This document shows, in pieces, positions 14,722 to 23,232 of a stretch of DNA of 36,042 nt; position 1 is the first letter of the stretch; each line of letters starts with the position of its first letter. The notes under the pieces were generated by a model. The model ran no database searches. It saw only the letters and a program-made list of their open reading frames with translations, and was not told the DNA's origin. Origin of the DNA: Rhodospirillales bacterium (GTDB taxonomy: Bacteria; Pseudomonadota; Alphaproteobacteria; Reyranellales; Reyranellaceae); assembly GCA_016185145.1 (NCBI GenBank), contig JACPOB010000151.1:1-36042 (forward strand), in the 5' to 3' direction. The translations under genes were made by a program, and so were the position numbers.

Positions 14722-15738
14722 TCAGTCCGAGCCGAACTTGTGATAGCGCGCCCGGTCGCCGGTGCGCACCGTGACCTCGAAGGCGTCGTTGTCGCGTTCC
14801 ATGCGCAGGTTCACGGCCGTGCCGGCGGGGCCGCTTGCCCACAGCTTGCGATAGAAGTCGGCAAGATCGTCGAGCACGTCGCCGTTCAGCGCATGCAGGA
14901 TGTCGCCGCGCTGCAGGCCGGCGCGATCGGCCGGGCCGCCGTCGGAGATGCCGCCGACCACGAGCTGGCCCATGTGTTCGAGCGTGATCAGGCCGAGCCA
15001 GGGACGCGGCGGAGTCGCCAGCCGCCCCTTCGTCACCAGTTCCTGGAAGATCGGCTTCAGCCGATTGATGGGCACGTACATGTTGCCGGGGAAGGCGGGT
15101 GCGCCCGGACCCAGAGCCTCCTGCACCAGCAGCGAGCCGATGCCCAGCAGCGAGCCGTCGTGGCCGATCAGCGCCGAGCCGCCCCACACTGGATACGCCG
15201 GCACCGTGAAGATCGCGTTGTCGAGAAGGTATTCCCAGTAGCCGGCGAACTCGCGGCGGCCGGCGACCTTGACCTTGAGCGTCGCCTTCTCGCCGCCGAG
15301 GCCCGCGACGTAGGCCTCGCTGCGCAGCTCCAGCGAATCGGAATCGCCGAACGTCATATGCTTCAGCCGGATCGGCTGCTCGGTACGGACCAGGCCGAAG
15401 CCGCTTTCGTAGTCGTAGCCGACGATGTAGGCGGGCCAGCCGTTGCCATCGATGTCGGTGATGGTGATGGTGTCGGCTTCCATGATCAGGTAGCCGATGG
15501 TGACGATCAGGCCGTCGTCGCCGATCAGGGCGCCAAAGCCTTCTCGCTCGGTACCCAGCGTCTGGGCCGAGCGGCGGTCCTTGGGAACGGTGGTGCGCAG
15601 GCCGACCACCGCCGCGAGCGCGCCGGCCACCGCCGGCGGCAGATTGGAAACGCCAGGCAGCCGCGCCTCGACAGCCTCCCGGCCGGTCGGAACATGACCA
15701 CCCGACCCGTTCGCCGAACCGTTCAACCCTCGGGCCAT
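14722..15738 (-). CDS. HtrA-like protein with degenerate catalytic triad
   Basis: Trypsin-like domain plus PDZ domain, 338 residues, in the DegP/HtrA layout. The chymotrypsin-fold part aligns as GFGALIGDDGLIVTIGYLIMEADTITI...GDSDSLELR...GSALIGHDGSLLGIGS...NMYVPINRLKPIFQEL. The PDZ runs from about 240 (RPWLGLITLE...GGPADRAGLQRGDILHALNG). Where HtrA proteins have catalytic His, Asp and Ser, this one has Tyr83, Gly113 and Gly186, so it should not be a protease. No signal peptide or membrane anchor is visible in the first 45 residues. ATG 15738 has GGAGG upstream. It may be a chaperone or scaffold; function unknown. Divergent from uvrD. Confidence 0.85.
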   Translation of the reverse strand: MARGLNGSANGSGGHVPTGREAVEARLPGVSNLPPAVAGALAAVVGLRTTVPKDRRSAQTLGTEREGFGALIGDDGLIVTIGYLIMEADTITITDIDGNGWPAYIVGYDYESGFGLVRTEQPIRLKHMTFGDSDSLELRSEAYVAGLGGEKATLKVKVAGRREFAGYWEYLLDNAIFTVPAYPVWGGSALIGHDGSLLGIGSLLVQEALGPGAPAFPGNMYVPINRLKPIFQELVTKGRLATPPRPWLGLITLEHMGQLVVGGISDGGPADRAGLQRGDILHALNGDVLDDLADFYRKLWASGPAGTAVNLRMERDNDAFEVTVRTGDRARYHKFGSD

Positions 15739-15832
15739 CGGCAACCTCCACCTCCGGCGCGCACGGCACCGGCACATTCCCCCCGGACGTCAAAGATAGG
15801 CGTCCGCGCCGGCGATTGCTATATGACCGTAC

Positions 15833-18133
15833 ATGGCGCCCTCCGCGGATCCGTTCGAAATCACCGACGATCCCGTGCCGACTGACCCCCAGCCGGCCCG
15901 GCGCGCCATCGTGCCCAATGCCCATCTCGAGGGGCTGAACGAGGAGCAACGGCAGGCCGTCGTCCACGAAGGCGGGCCGCTGCTGGTGCTGGCCGGCGCC
16001 GGCACGGGCAAGACGCGCGTGCTGACCACCCGGATCGCCCACCTTTTGATCACCGGCCGGGCCCGCACTTCACAAATTCTTGCAGTCACCTTCACCAACA
16101 AGGCGGCGCGCGAAATGCTCGATCGGGTCGCAAGCCTCATCGGCGGCGCCGCCGACGGCATGTGGCTCGGCACCTTCCATGCCATCGGCGTGCGCGTGCT
16201 CCGCCGCCATGCAGAGTTGGTGGGGCTGAAGAGCAATTTCACAATCCTCGACACCGACGACCAGACCCGGCTGATCAAGCAGCTCCTGCAAGCCGAGGGC
16301 ATCGACGACAAGAAATGGCCGGCCCGCATACTCTCCGGCATCATCCAGCGCTGGAAGGACCGCGCGCTGCCGCCGGACAAAGTCTCGGGCGACGATGCCG
16401 GCGAATTCGCCAATGGCAAGGCCGTCGAGATCTACCGCCAGTACCAGGCGCGCCTCGCCGAGGTGAACGCCGTCGATTTCGGCGACCTAGTGATGCATTG
16501 CGTGACCCTGTGGCAGCAGCACCCGGACGTGCTGGCGCAGTACCATCGCCGCTTCCGCCACATCCTGGTCGACGAGTACCAGGACACCAACGTGGCGCAG
16601 TATCTCTGGCTGAGGCTCCTGGCGCAGGGCACCCGGGACGTCTGCTGCGTCGGCGACGACGACCAGTCGATCTACGGCTGGCGTGGCGCCGAGGTCGGCA
16701 ACATCCTGCGCTTCGAGAAGGATTTCCCCGGCGCCACCATCGTCCGCCTGGAGCGCAACTACCGTTCGACGCCGCACATCCTGGCCGCCGCCTCGCATCT
16801 GATCGCCCACAACGAAGGCCGGCTGGGGAAAACCCTGTGGACCGATCTCAAGGAGGGCGAGCGCATCTCGCTGCGCGGCGTGTGGGACGGCGACGAGGAA
16901 GCCCGCACCGTGGGCGAGGAGATCGAGGCCCTGCAGCGCGACAAGCATCCGCTCAGCCAGATCGCCATCCTGGTGCGCGCCGGCTTCCAGACCCGCGAGT
17001 TTGAGGAACGGTTCATCACCATGGGCCTGCCCTACCGGGTGATCGGCGGACCGCGCTTCTACGAACGCCAGGAGATCCGCGACGCGCTCGCCTACTGCCG
17101 CGTCACCGTGCAACCCGACGACGACCTCGCCTTCGAGCGCATCTACAACACGCCGCGCCGCGGGCTGGGCGAATCGGCGCTGCGCTCGCTGCGCATCATC
17201 CAGCGTGCCCAGAAGGTATCGCTGTTCGAGGCGACGCGGCGCGCGCTCGAGACCGACGAGCTGAAAGGCCGCCAGCGCAAGTCGCTGGGCGACCTCATCA
17301 GGAGCTTCGATCGCTGGCGCGCCATGCTCGACGGGATGAACCACGTCGAGGTCGTCGAGACCATCCTCGACGAGTCGGGCTACACCGACATGCTGCGCAT
17401 GGATCGCTCGCCCGAGGCCGAGGGGCGCCTGGAGAACCTGAAGGAGCTGACCAACGCGCTGCAGGAGTTCGACACCCTGCCCGCTTTCCTAGAGCACGTG
17501 GCGCTGCTGACCGACAATGCCGAACGCGCCGGCAGCGACATGGTGAGCGTCATGACGCTGCATGCCGCCAAGGGTCTGGAGTTCGACACCGTGTTCCTGC
17601 CGGGCTGGGAGGAAGGCCTGTTCCCCAACCAGCGCGCGCTCGACGACAAGGGCCTGGCCGGGCTCGAGGAGGAACGGCGACTGGCCTATGTCGGCCTGAC
17701 GCGGGCGCGCCGGCGCGCCTACGTTTCCTTCGCCGCCAACCGGCGCGTCTTCAACCAGTGGCAGGCCGCCATTCCGTCGCGCTTTTTGCGCGAGCTGCCG
17801 ACGGAGCAGCTCGCCGAGAGCAGCGACGCCGGGCTCTACGCCACCTATTCGGCCGGCCATCATGGCGGGCTGCGCGAGCAGGCGAGCGGCTTCGACTACG
17901 AGAGCCTGGGCGTCACCGGCATGGGCCGGGCGCGCACCCGGTGGCGCGACGAGACGTTCGACGACCGCCGCGCCGTCGAGGGCGACAAGCCCGATCTCAG
18001 CGTCGGCCAGCGCGTGTTCCATCAGAAGTTCGGCTATGGCCGCATCGTCGCGGTCGACGGCAACAAGCTCGATATCGAGTTCGAGAAGGCCGGGCCCAAG
18101 AAGGTGTTGGACAGTTTCATCGAGGCCGCCTGA
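15833..18133 (+). CDS. uvrD: UvrD/PcrA-type DNA helicase
   Basis: Superfamily 1A 3'-5' helicase of 766 residues, acting in nucleotide excision and mismatch repair and in clearing blocked forks. Motifs appear in order: Q-motif LNEEQRQAV (35-43), Walker A AGAGTGKT (54-61), motif Ia VTFTNKAAREM, motif II DEYQDTN, motif III VGDDDQSIYGWRGA, motif IV RLERNYRST, motif V MTLHAAKGLEFDTVFLPGWEEG and motif VI EERRLAYVGLTRARRRAY. The C-terminal FHQKFGYGRIVAVDGNKLDIEFEKAGPKKVLDSFI is the Tudor-like module that contacts RNA polymerase in PcrA/UvrD. An acidic, proline-rich N-terminal extension of about 30 residues precedes the core. Confidence 0.97.
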   Translation: MAPSADPFEITDDPVPTDPQPARRAIVPNAHLEGLNEEQRQAVVHEGGPLLVLAGAGTGKTRVLTTRIAHLLITGRARTSQILAVTFTNKAAREMLDRVASLIGGAADGMWLGTFHAIGVRVLRRHAELVGLKSNFTILDTDDQTRLIKQLLQAEGIDDKKWPARILSGIIQRWKDRALPPDKVSGDDAGEFANGKAVEIYRQYQARLAEVNAVDFGDLVMHCVTLWQQHPDVLAQYHRRFRHILVDEYQDTNVAQYLWLRLLAQGTRDVCCVGDDDQSIYGWRGAEVGNILRFEKDFPGATIVRLERNYRSTPHILAAASHLIAHNEGRLGKTLWTDLKEGERISLRGVWDGDEEARTVGEEIEALQRDKHPLSQIAILVRAGFQTREFEERFITMGLPYRVIGGPRFYERQEIRDALAYCRVTVQPDDDLAFERIYNTPRRGLGESALRSLRIIQRAQKVSLFEATRRALETDELKGRQRKSLGDLIRSFDRWRAMLDGMNHVEVVETILDESGYTDMLRMDRSPEAEGRLENLKELTNALQEFDTLPAFLEHVALLTDNAERAGSDMVSVMTLHAAKGLEFDTVFLPGWEEGLFPNQRALDDKGLAGLEEERRLAYVGLTRARRRAYVSFAANRRVFNQWQAAIPSRFLRELPTEQLAESSDAGLYATYSAGHHGGLREQASGFDYESLGVTGMGRARTRWRDETFDDRRAVEGDKPDLSVGQRVFHQKFGYGRIVAVDGNKLDIEFEKAGPKKVLDSFIEAA

Positions 18134-18160
18134 GCCTCGTCAGTGTGGGGGAGTAACGCC

Positions 18161-19474
18161 ATGTTTCGTGCGATCGCCGTCGCGCTCGGCCTCGTCTTCG
18201 CCGCGTCAGCCGCCTGGGCGCAGGGCGGCAAGGTCACCGTCGTGACGTCCTTTTCCAAGGACGTCACCGACCCGATCAAGAAGGCCTTCGAGAAAGCGGT
18301 CCCGGGCACGACGCTGGAAGTGCAGAACCGCAACACCAACGCCGGCGTGAAGTTCCTCGAGGAGACCAAGGGCAACAACCAGGTCGACCTGTTCTGGGCC
18401 TCCGCCCCCGATGCCTTCGAGGTGCTGAAGGGCAAGAAGCTCCTGGAGCCCTATAAGCCCAAGGCGGCGGGCATCGCCGAGAAGGTCGGCTCGTATCCGG
18501 TCAACGACAAGGACGGCTTCTATTCCGGCTTCGCCGCCTCGGGCTATGGCATCATGTGGAACGACCGCTACGTGAAGGCGAAGAAGCTGCCGACGCCCAA
18601 GGAGTGGCAGGACCTCGCGCAGGCGCCCTACTACGATCACGTCTCGATCTCGGCGCCGTCGCGCTCGGGCACGACACATCTGACCATCGAGACGATCCTG
18701 CAGGGCGAGGGCTGGGACAAGGGCTGGCGCACGGTCAAGGAGATCGCCGGCAACCTGCACCAGGTGACTGACCGCTCGTTCGGCGTGCCCGAGGCGGTGA
18801 ATTCGGGCCAGGTCGGCTACGGCATCGTCATCGACTTCTTCGCCTTCTCCTCGCAGGGCAGCGGCTTCCCGGTGAAGTTCGTCTATCCCTCGGTGACGAC
18901 GCTCGTTCCCGCCAACATCGGCATCGTCGCCAACGCACCCAACAAGGCCGGCGCCGAGGCATTCATCGAGTTTCTGCTCTCGCCGGCCGGCCAGGAATCG
19001 CTGCTCGAGCCCACCATCCGCCGCCTGCCTGTGCGGCCGGCGACCTACGAGAAGGCGCCACCGGACTATCCCAATCCCTTCAAGGACAAGAACCTGCAGG
19101 GTCTGCTGACCTTCAATGCCGAGCTGTCGGAGAAACGCAACGAGGCGGTCGACGTGCTGTTCGATCAGCTCATCACCTTCCAGCTCGAGCCCTTGAAGGC
19201 CGCCACCAAGACGCTGCACGAGGTCGATGCTGCACTGGCCAAGAAGGACAACGCCCAGGCCCGCGCACTTGCCAAGGAAGCGCGCGACCTCATCGCCGCC
19301 ATGCCCATCACCGACGCGCAGGCCGCTTCACCGGAGATGCGCGCGGCCTTCACCGGCGGCAAGCAGAAGACGGCGCGCCAGGCCGAGTTGGAACAGCAAT
19401 GGGCGGCCTTCGCCAAGGAGAAGTACACGGCGGCCAAGGCCAAGGCTGACGAGGCGCTGAAGCTGGTTCGTTGA
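18161..19474 (+). CDS. ABC-transporter periplasmic binding protein (iron/family 1 type)
   Basis: Periplasmic solute receptor of 437 residues. Signal peptide MFRAIAVALGLVFAASAAWAQG, then KVTVVTSFSKDVTDPIKKAFEKAVPGTTLEVQNRN... and DLFWASAPDAFEVLKGKKLLEPYKP, the pattern of the FbpA/AfuA-like class that binds ferric iron, phosphonates or thiamine. After the normal C-lobe end (around residue 310, NPFKDKNLQGLLTFN) there is an unusual helical, Ala/Lys-rich extension of about 120 residues that looks like a coiled coil. ATG 18161 is preferred, with GGGGGAG upstream. First gene of an ABC operon with fused permease and ATPase. Substrate not certain. Confidence 0.92.
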   Translation: MFRAIAVALGLVFAASAAWAQGGKVTVVTSFSKDVTDPIKKAFEKAVPGTTLEVQNRNTNAGVKFLEETKGNNQVDLFWASAPDAFEVLKGKKLLEPYKPKAAGIAEKVGSYPVNDKDGFYSGFAASGYGIMWNDRYVKAKKLPTPKEWQDLAQAPYYDHVSISAPSRSGTTHLTIETILQGEGWDKGWRTVKEIAGNLHQVTDRSFGVPEAVNSGQVGYGIVIDFFAFSSQGSGFPVKFVYPSVTTLVPANIGIVANAPNKAGAEAFIEFLLSPAGQESLLEPTIRRLPVRPATYEKAPPDYPNPFKDKNLQGLLTFNAELSEKRNEAVDVLFDQLITFQLEPLKAATKTLHEVDAALAKKDNAQARALAKEARDLIAAMPITDAQAASPEMRAAFTGGKQKTARQAELEQQWAAFAKEKYTAAKAKADEALKLVR

Positions 19475-19503
19475 AGATCGTGCCGCAGCCCGCCAATTCA
19501 TGC

Positions 19504-19594
19504 TCCTCTCCCCCGATAGGGGGAGAGGTTGGGTGAGGGGGATGCGCACGTCGTCGCCCCCTCACCTAGCCTCTCCCCCTGTCGGGGGAGAGGA
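19504..19594. repeat. CTCTCCCCC palindromic repeat within the ABC operon
   Basis: Left arm TCCTCTCCCCCGATAGGGGG through GAGAGGTTGGGTGAGGGGG (19504-19541) faces the right arm CCCCCTCACCTAGCCTCTCC through CCCTGTCGGGGGAGAGGA (19557-19594). Each arm holds its own CTCTCCCCC...GGGGGAGAG palindrome. It lies between the binding-protein and permease genes and overlaps any upstream start of the permease, so the operon seems to have been invaded here. Confidence 0.9.
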
Positions 19595-21293
19595 ACATGA
19601 AACTCCGCGAAGGGGAGGAAGCCTGATCTCAGGCCCGACCATTCTTGCGCTGGCGATCGCGCTGTTCCTGATCGTCTTCCTCGCCGTGCCCGTGGCGGCC
19701 GTCGTCTATGTCGCCTTCACCGAGAAGGGCACGGGCGCGCCGACCCTGGTGAACTTCCTCGATTTCGCGCGCACCGACCTGTTCGTGCGCTCGTTCTGGA
19801 ACTCGGTCTACGTCTCGGCCATGACCGTCGTGTGGTCGTCGGTGCTGGCGCTGCCGCTCGCCTACCTGACCACGCGCTTCGAGTTCCGCGGCGCCGCGCT
19901 GGTGCAGACTCTGGGCTTCCTGCCGCTGATCATGCCGCCCTTTGTCGGCGCGGTGGCCATGCAGCTCCTGTTCGGACGCAACGGGACCGTGAACCTGCTG
20001 CTCGACGACTGGTTCGGCTTCAAGATCGGCGTGATGGAGGGGCTGAGCGGCGTCATCTTCCTGCAGGCCATTCACTATTTCCCCTTCATCCTGATCAACC
20101 TGTCGGCGGCGCTGCGCAACATCGACCGCGCCATGGAGGAGGCGGCGCAGAATCTAGGCAGCCACGGCTTCCGCCTGTTCCGCCGCATCGCCCTGCCGCT
20201 GGCCATGCCCGGCTACGTCGCCGGCGCCAGCCTGGTGTTCGTGAAAGTGTTCGACGACGTGGCGAGCCCGCTGCTGCTCAACGTCAAGGAGATGCTGGCG
20301 CCGCAGGCCTATCTCCGCATCACCTCGATCGGCATCGACGATCCCATGGGCTACGTCATCTCGGTCGTGCTGATCGCCATCGCCGTCGTCACCATGTGGG
20401 GCTCGGCCCGGGTGCTGAAGGGCAAGGACTACGCGACCGTGCAGCGCGGCGGCGGCGGGCTGGCGCGGCGACGCCTGACGCGAGGCCAGTCGGCCATCGC
20501 CTACGCCGTGGTGCTGCTGGTGCTGGCCCTGGTTCTGGCGCCGCATGTCGGCCTGCTGCTGCTCTCGTTCGCCACGGTGTGGTCGTTCAGCCCCCTGCCC
20601 GACGGCTTCACCTTGGCGCACTACGCCCGCGTCCTGGGCGACAGCTCGCTCTATATAAGGAATACCCTGCTCTACTCTGGCCTGGCCGCGGCCATCGACG
20701 TGGCCGTCGGCGGCGCCATCGCCTACCTGGTGCTGCGCACGCGGCTGCCCGGCCGACACATGCTCGACTGGTTGGCCGGTGCGGCGCTGGCCGTTCCCGG
20801 CGTGGTTCTGGGCATCGGCTATCTGCGCGCCTTCTACGGCGTCACCTTGCCGGGCGGCGTGCCGCTGGCGACGCTGTGGATCATGATCGTGCTGGCGATC
20901 GCCATCCGCCGCCTGCCCTACGCCTTGCGAGCCGCCTACGCCGCCCTGCAGCAGATCTCGGTGTTGCTGGAGGAAGCGGCGGAGAATCTCGGGGCCACCA
21001 AGTCCCGCACGGTACGCCGCGTGGTCGTGCCGCTGATGACCGGCGGGCTGCTGGCCGGCTTCGTCACCAGCTTCGCCACCGCCGCGGTCGAGCTCTCGGC
21101 CGTGCTGATGCTGGTGCAGAACAATTCCGACGCCCCGCTATCCTACGGCCTCTACGTGCTCATGCAGACCCCGGCCGGCCGCGGCGCCGGTGCAGCCATG
21201 GGCGTCATCGCCGTGGTCATCGTGGCGATCTGCATGGGCCTGTCGCAACTCGCCGTCGACCGCTCGCAACGCGCCCGCGGTCTCGCTATATGA
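19542..21293 (+). CDS. Fused two-domain ABC permease (FbpB-like)
   Basis: Inner-membrane permease with two BPD_transp_1 domains in one chain, as in FbpB and ThiP, so a single copy forms the channel. Each half has an EAA coupling loop: MEEAAQNLGSHGFRLFRRIALPL and LEEAAENLGATKSRTVRRVVVPL. The first membrane helix is GPTILALAIALFLIVFLAVPVAAVVYVAF. The start is uncertain: the ATG at 19542 and the ATG at 19500 lie in the palindromic repeat, giving an unnatural Arg/Pro-rich leader, while a CTG at 19623 follows a perfect GGGGAGG by four bases and starts just before the first helix. The stop overlaps the ATPase start as ATGA. Confidence 0.92.
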   Translation: MRTSSPPHLASPPVGGEEHETPRRGGSLISGPTILALAIALFLIVFLAVPVAAVVYVAFTEKGTGAPTLVNFLDFARTDLFVRSFWNSVYVSAMTVVWSSVLALPLAYLTTRFEFRGAALVQTLGFLPLIMPPFVGAVAMQLLFGRNGTVNLLLDDWFGFKIGVMEGLSGVIFLQAIHYFPFILINLSAALRNIDRAMEEAAQNLGSHGFRLFRRIALPLAMPGYVAGASLVFVKVFDDVASPLLLNVKEMLAPQAYLRITSIGIDDPMGYVISVVLIAIAVVTMWGSARVLKGKDYATVQRGGGGLARRRLTRGQSAIAYAVVLLVLALVLAPHVGLLLLSFATVWSFSPLPDGFTLAHYARVLGDSSLYIRNTLLYSGLAAAIDVAVGGAIAYLVLRTRLPGRHMLDWLAGAALAVPGVVLGIGYLRAFYGVTLPGGVPLATLWIMIVLAIAIRRLPYALRAAYAALQQISVLLEEAAENLGATKSRTVRRVVVPLMTGGLLAGFVTSFATAAVELSAVLMLVQNNSDAPLSYGLYVLMQTPAGRGAGAAMGVIAVVIVAICMGLSQLAVDRSQRARGLAI

Positions 21294-22342
21294 GCGGCAC
21301 GATGTCCAAGGCGGTCAGCATCGACATTCGCGGCGTCAACCTGAGCTACGGCGCCACGCACGTTCTCAAGGGCATCGACCTGTCGATCCGTCCCGGCGAG
21401 TTCTTCGCCTTCCTCGGCCCCTCCGGCTGCGGCAAGACCACCCTGCTGCGCCTGATCGCGGGCTTTGCCCAGGCGCAGGCCGGCCAGGTGCTGCTCGACG
21501 GCCAGGACGTCGCCGGCCTGCCGCCCTGGAAGCGCGACGTCGGCATGGTGTTCCAGAGCTACGCGCTGTGGCCGCACATGACGGTGGCCAGGAACGTCGC
21601 CTTCGGGCTCGAGGAGCGCCGCCTGCCGCGCCGCGACATCGAGCACAAGGTAGCCGAGGCGCTGGAGCTGGTCGGCCTCTCCGCCTACGCCGACCGCCGG
21701 CCGGCGCAACTTTCGGGCGGCCAACAGCAGCGCGTCGCCGTCGCCCGCACCATCGCCATCGAGCCCAAGGTGCTGCTGCTCGATGAACCGCTCAGCAACC
21801 TCGACGCCAAGATGCGGGTCAGCGTGCGCCGCGACCTGCGCGCCCTGCAGCAGCGGCTGGGGCTGACGACCATCTTCGTCACTCACGACCAGGAAGAAGC
21901 GAACACTATCTGCGACCGCATCGCCGTCATCGAGGCCGGCACCATCCGCCAGGTCGGCACGCCCATGGAGCTCTACGAGCGGCCCGACAATCTCTTCGTC
22001 GCGGGCTTTCTCGGCTCGGCCAACATCCTGGACGGCAAGGCCGTGAACGGCGCCTTCGAGGTTGCGGGCGCGCGCCTGCCCCTGCCCACCGGCACGACCA
22101 TGCCAGCCGGCGCCAAGCTGGTGTTCCGGCCGCAACATGCGACGCTGTCAACCGCCGGCGCCTTGCGCGGCCCGGTCGTGCATCGCGAATTCCTGGGCGC
22201 CACGGTGCGCTACGGCGTGCAGGTGGCCGACAGCGAGATCCTGGTCGATGCGCCGTTCCAGTCGGGCAGTGACCTTCACGCCGTAGGCGACACGGTTGGT
22301 ATCGCCCTGGCGCCCGAGCGCGCCCTCTATCTCGCGGGCTGA
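21290..22342 (+). CDS. ABC-transporter ATPase (iron/thiamine/polyamine type)
   Basis: Cytoplasmic ATP-hydrolysing subunit of 350 residues driving the upstream permease. Walker A GPSGCGKTT, Q-loop VFQSYALWPHMTVARNVAFGL, signature LSGGQQQRVAVARTIA, Walker B VLLLDEPLSNLDAKMR and switch THDQEEA are all intact. The C-terminal part from about 235 (VAGFLGSANILDGKA... to FRPQHATLS...EFLGATVRYGVQ) is a TOBE domain, as in FbpC/PotA-type proteins. ATGA overlap with the permease (21290-21293) shows coupling; a second possible ATG is at 21302. Confidence 0.95.
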   Translation: MSGTMSKAVSIDIRGVNLSYGATHVLKGIDLSIRPGEFFAFLGPSGCGKTTLLRLIAGFAQAQAGQVLLDGQDVAGLPPWKRDVGMVFQSYALWPHMTVARNVAFGLEERRLPRRDIEHKVAEALELVGLSAYADRRPAQLSGGQQQRVAVARTIAIEPKVLLLDEPLSNLDAKMRVSVRRDLRALQQRLGLTTIFVTHDQEEANTICDRIAVIEAGTIRQVGTPMELYERPDNLFVAGFLGSANILDGKAVNGAFEVAGARLPLPTGTTMPAGAKLVFRPQHATLSTAGALRGPVVHREFLGATVRYGVQVADSEILVDAPFQSGSDLHAVGDTVGIALAPERALYLAG

Positions 22343-22347
22343 GCCAT

Positions 22348-23232
22348 ATGACCGCCAAAGCAAGCTTCGTCGCACCTGCTGCCGAACGCGCCGCCTGGGA
22401 AAGCGCGCTGGAAGAGCGGCTGACCGAAGTGGGGTTCGTCGTCACGAGCTGCGAGATCTCGCGCGATGGGCCATGGTGCATAGAAGTGTTCGGCGAGGCC
22501 GAGGATCGGCAAGTCGCCGAGGCGATCCGTGCAGTAGCGCATGCTCTCGGCCGGCCAGAGCCCTCGTGGTCATGGGAGACGCTGCCCGACATCGACTGGG
22601 TCGCCGAGAACCAGCGCTCGTTCCAGCCGTTCGCCGTCGGGCCCTTCTGGGTTCATCCCTCGCACAATGGCGGCGGCAAGCCGGCGGGCCTGCTGCCGTT
22701 GCGTATCGATGCCGGCATGGCCTTCGGCACCGGCACGCACGCCACGACGCGCGGCTGCCTGGAGATGCTCGCGACGCTCGATGCGCGCGATACCACCAAT
22801 GCGGTCGATGTCGGCTGCGGCAGCGGCATTCTGGCGATCGCCATGGCCAAGCTGTGGCGCCGGCCGGCGATCGGCGGCGACAACGATGCGGAAGCCGTCG
22901 AGGTCGCCCGCGAGAACGCCGTGCTGAACGGCGTCGGCGATCTCTGCCGCTTCGAGCACGCCATCGGCCTCCAGCATGACGCGCTGCAAGCACTCAGGCC
23001 CTACGACCTCATCGTGGCCAACATCCTGGCGGGCCCGCTTATGGAGCTGTCGGATTCCTTCTCGGTGGCGGTCCGGCCGGGGGGCCGCGCCCTGCTGAGC
23101 GGCCTTCTGCTCGAACAGGCCGACGACGTGCTCGCCGTCTATCACCGCCGGGGCTTCGGCCTCGAGCGCCACATCGACCTCGAGACCGGTGGCGCCCAGT
23201 GGCGGACCTTGCTGCTGCGAAAGGCTTCGTGA
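22348..23232 (+). CDS. prmA: Ribosomal protein L11 methyltransferase
   Basis: S-adenosylmethionine-dependent enzyme of 294 residues that trimethylates several amino groups of ribosomal protein L11. The N-terminal substrate domain is followed by the Rossmann core: GMAFGTGTHATTRGCLEML, motif I VDVGCGSGILAIAMAK, DNDAEAVEVARENAVLNGV, and the catalytic-loop sequence DLIVANILAGPLMELS, which is diagnostic for PrmA. Length is normal. It follows the ATPase by five bases and its TGA overlaps the amidase ATG, so it is read in the same transcript although not functionally tied to transport. Confidence 0.96.
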   Translation: MTAKASFVAPAAERAAWESALEERLTEVGFVVTSCEISRDGPWCIEVFGEAEDRQVAEAIRAVAHALGRPEPSWSWETLPDIDWVAENQRSFQPFAVGPFWVHPSHNGGGKPAGLLPLRIDAGMAFGTGTHATTRGCLEMLATLDARDTTNAVDVGCGSGILAIAMAKLWRRPAIGGDNDAEAVEVARENAVLNGVGDLCRFEHAIGLQHDALQALRPYDLIVANILAGPLMELSDSFSVAVRPGGRALLSGLLLEQADDVLAVYHRRGFGLERHIDLETGGAQWRTLLLRKAS

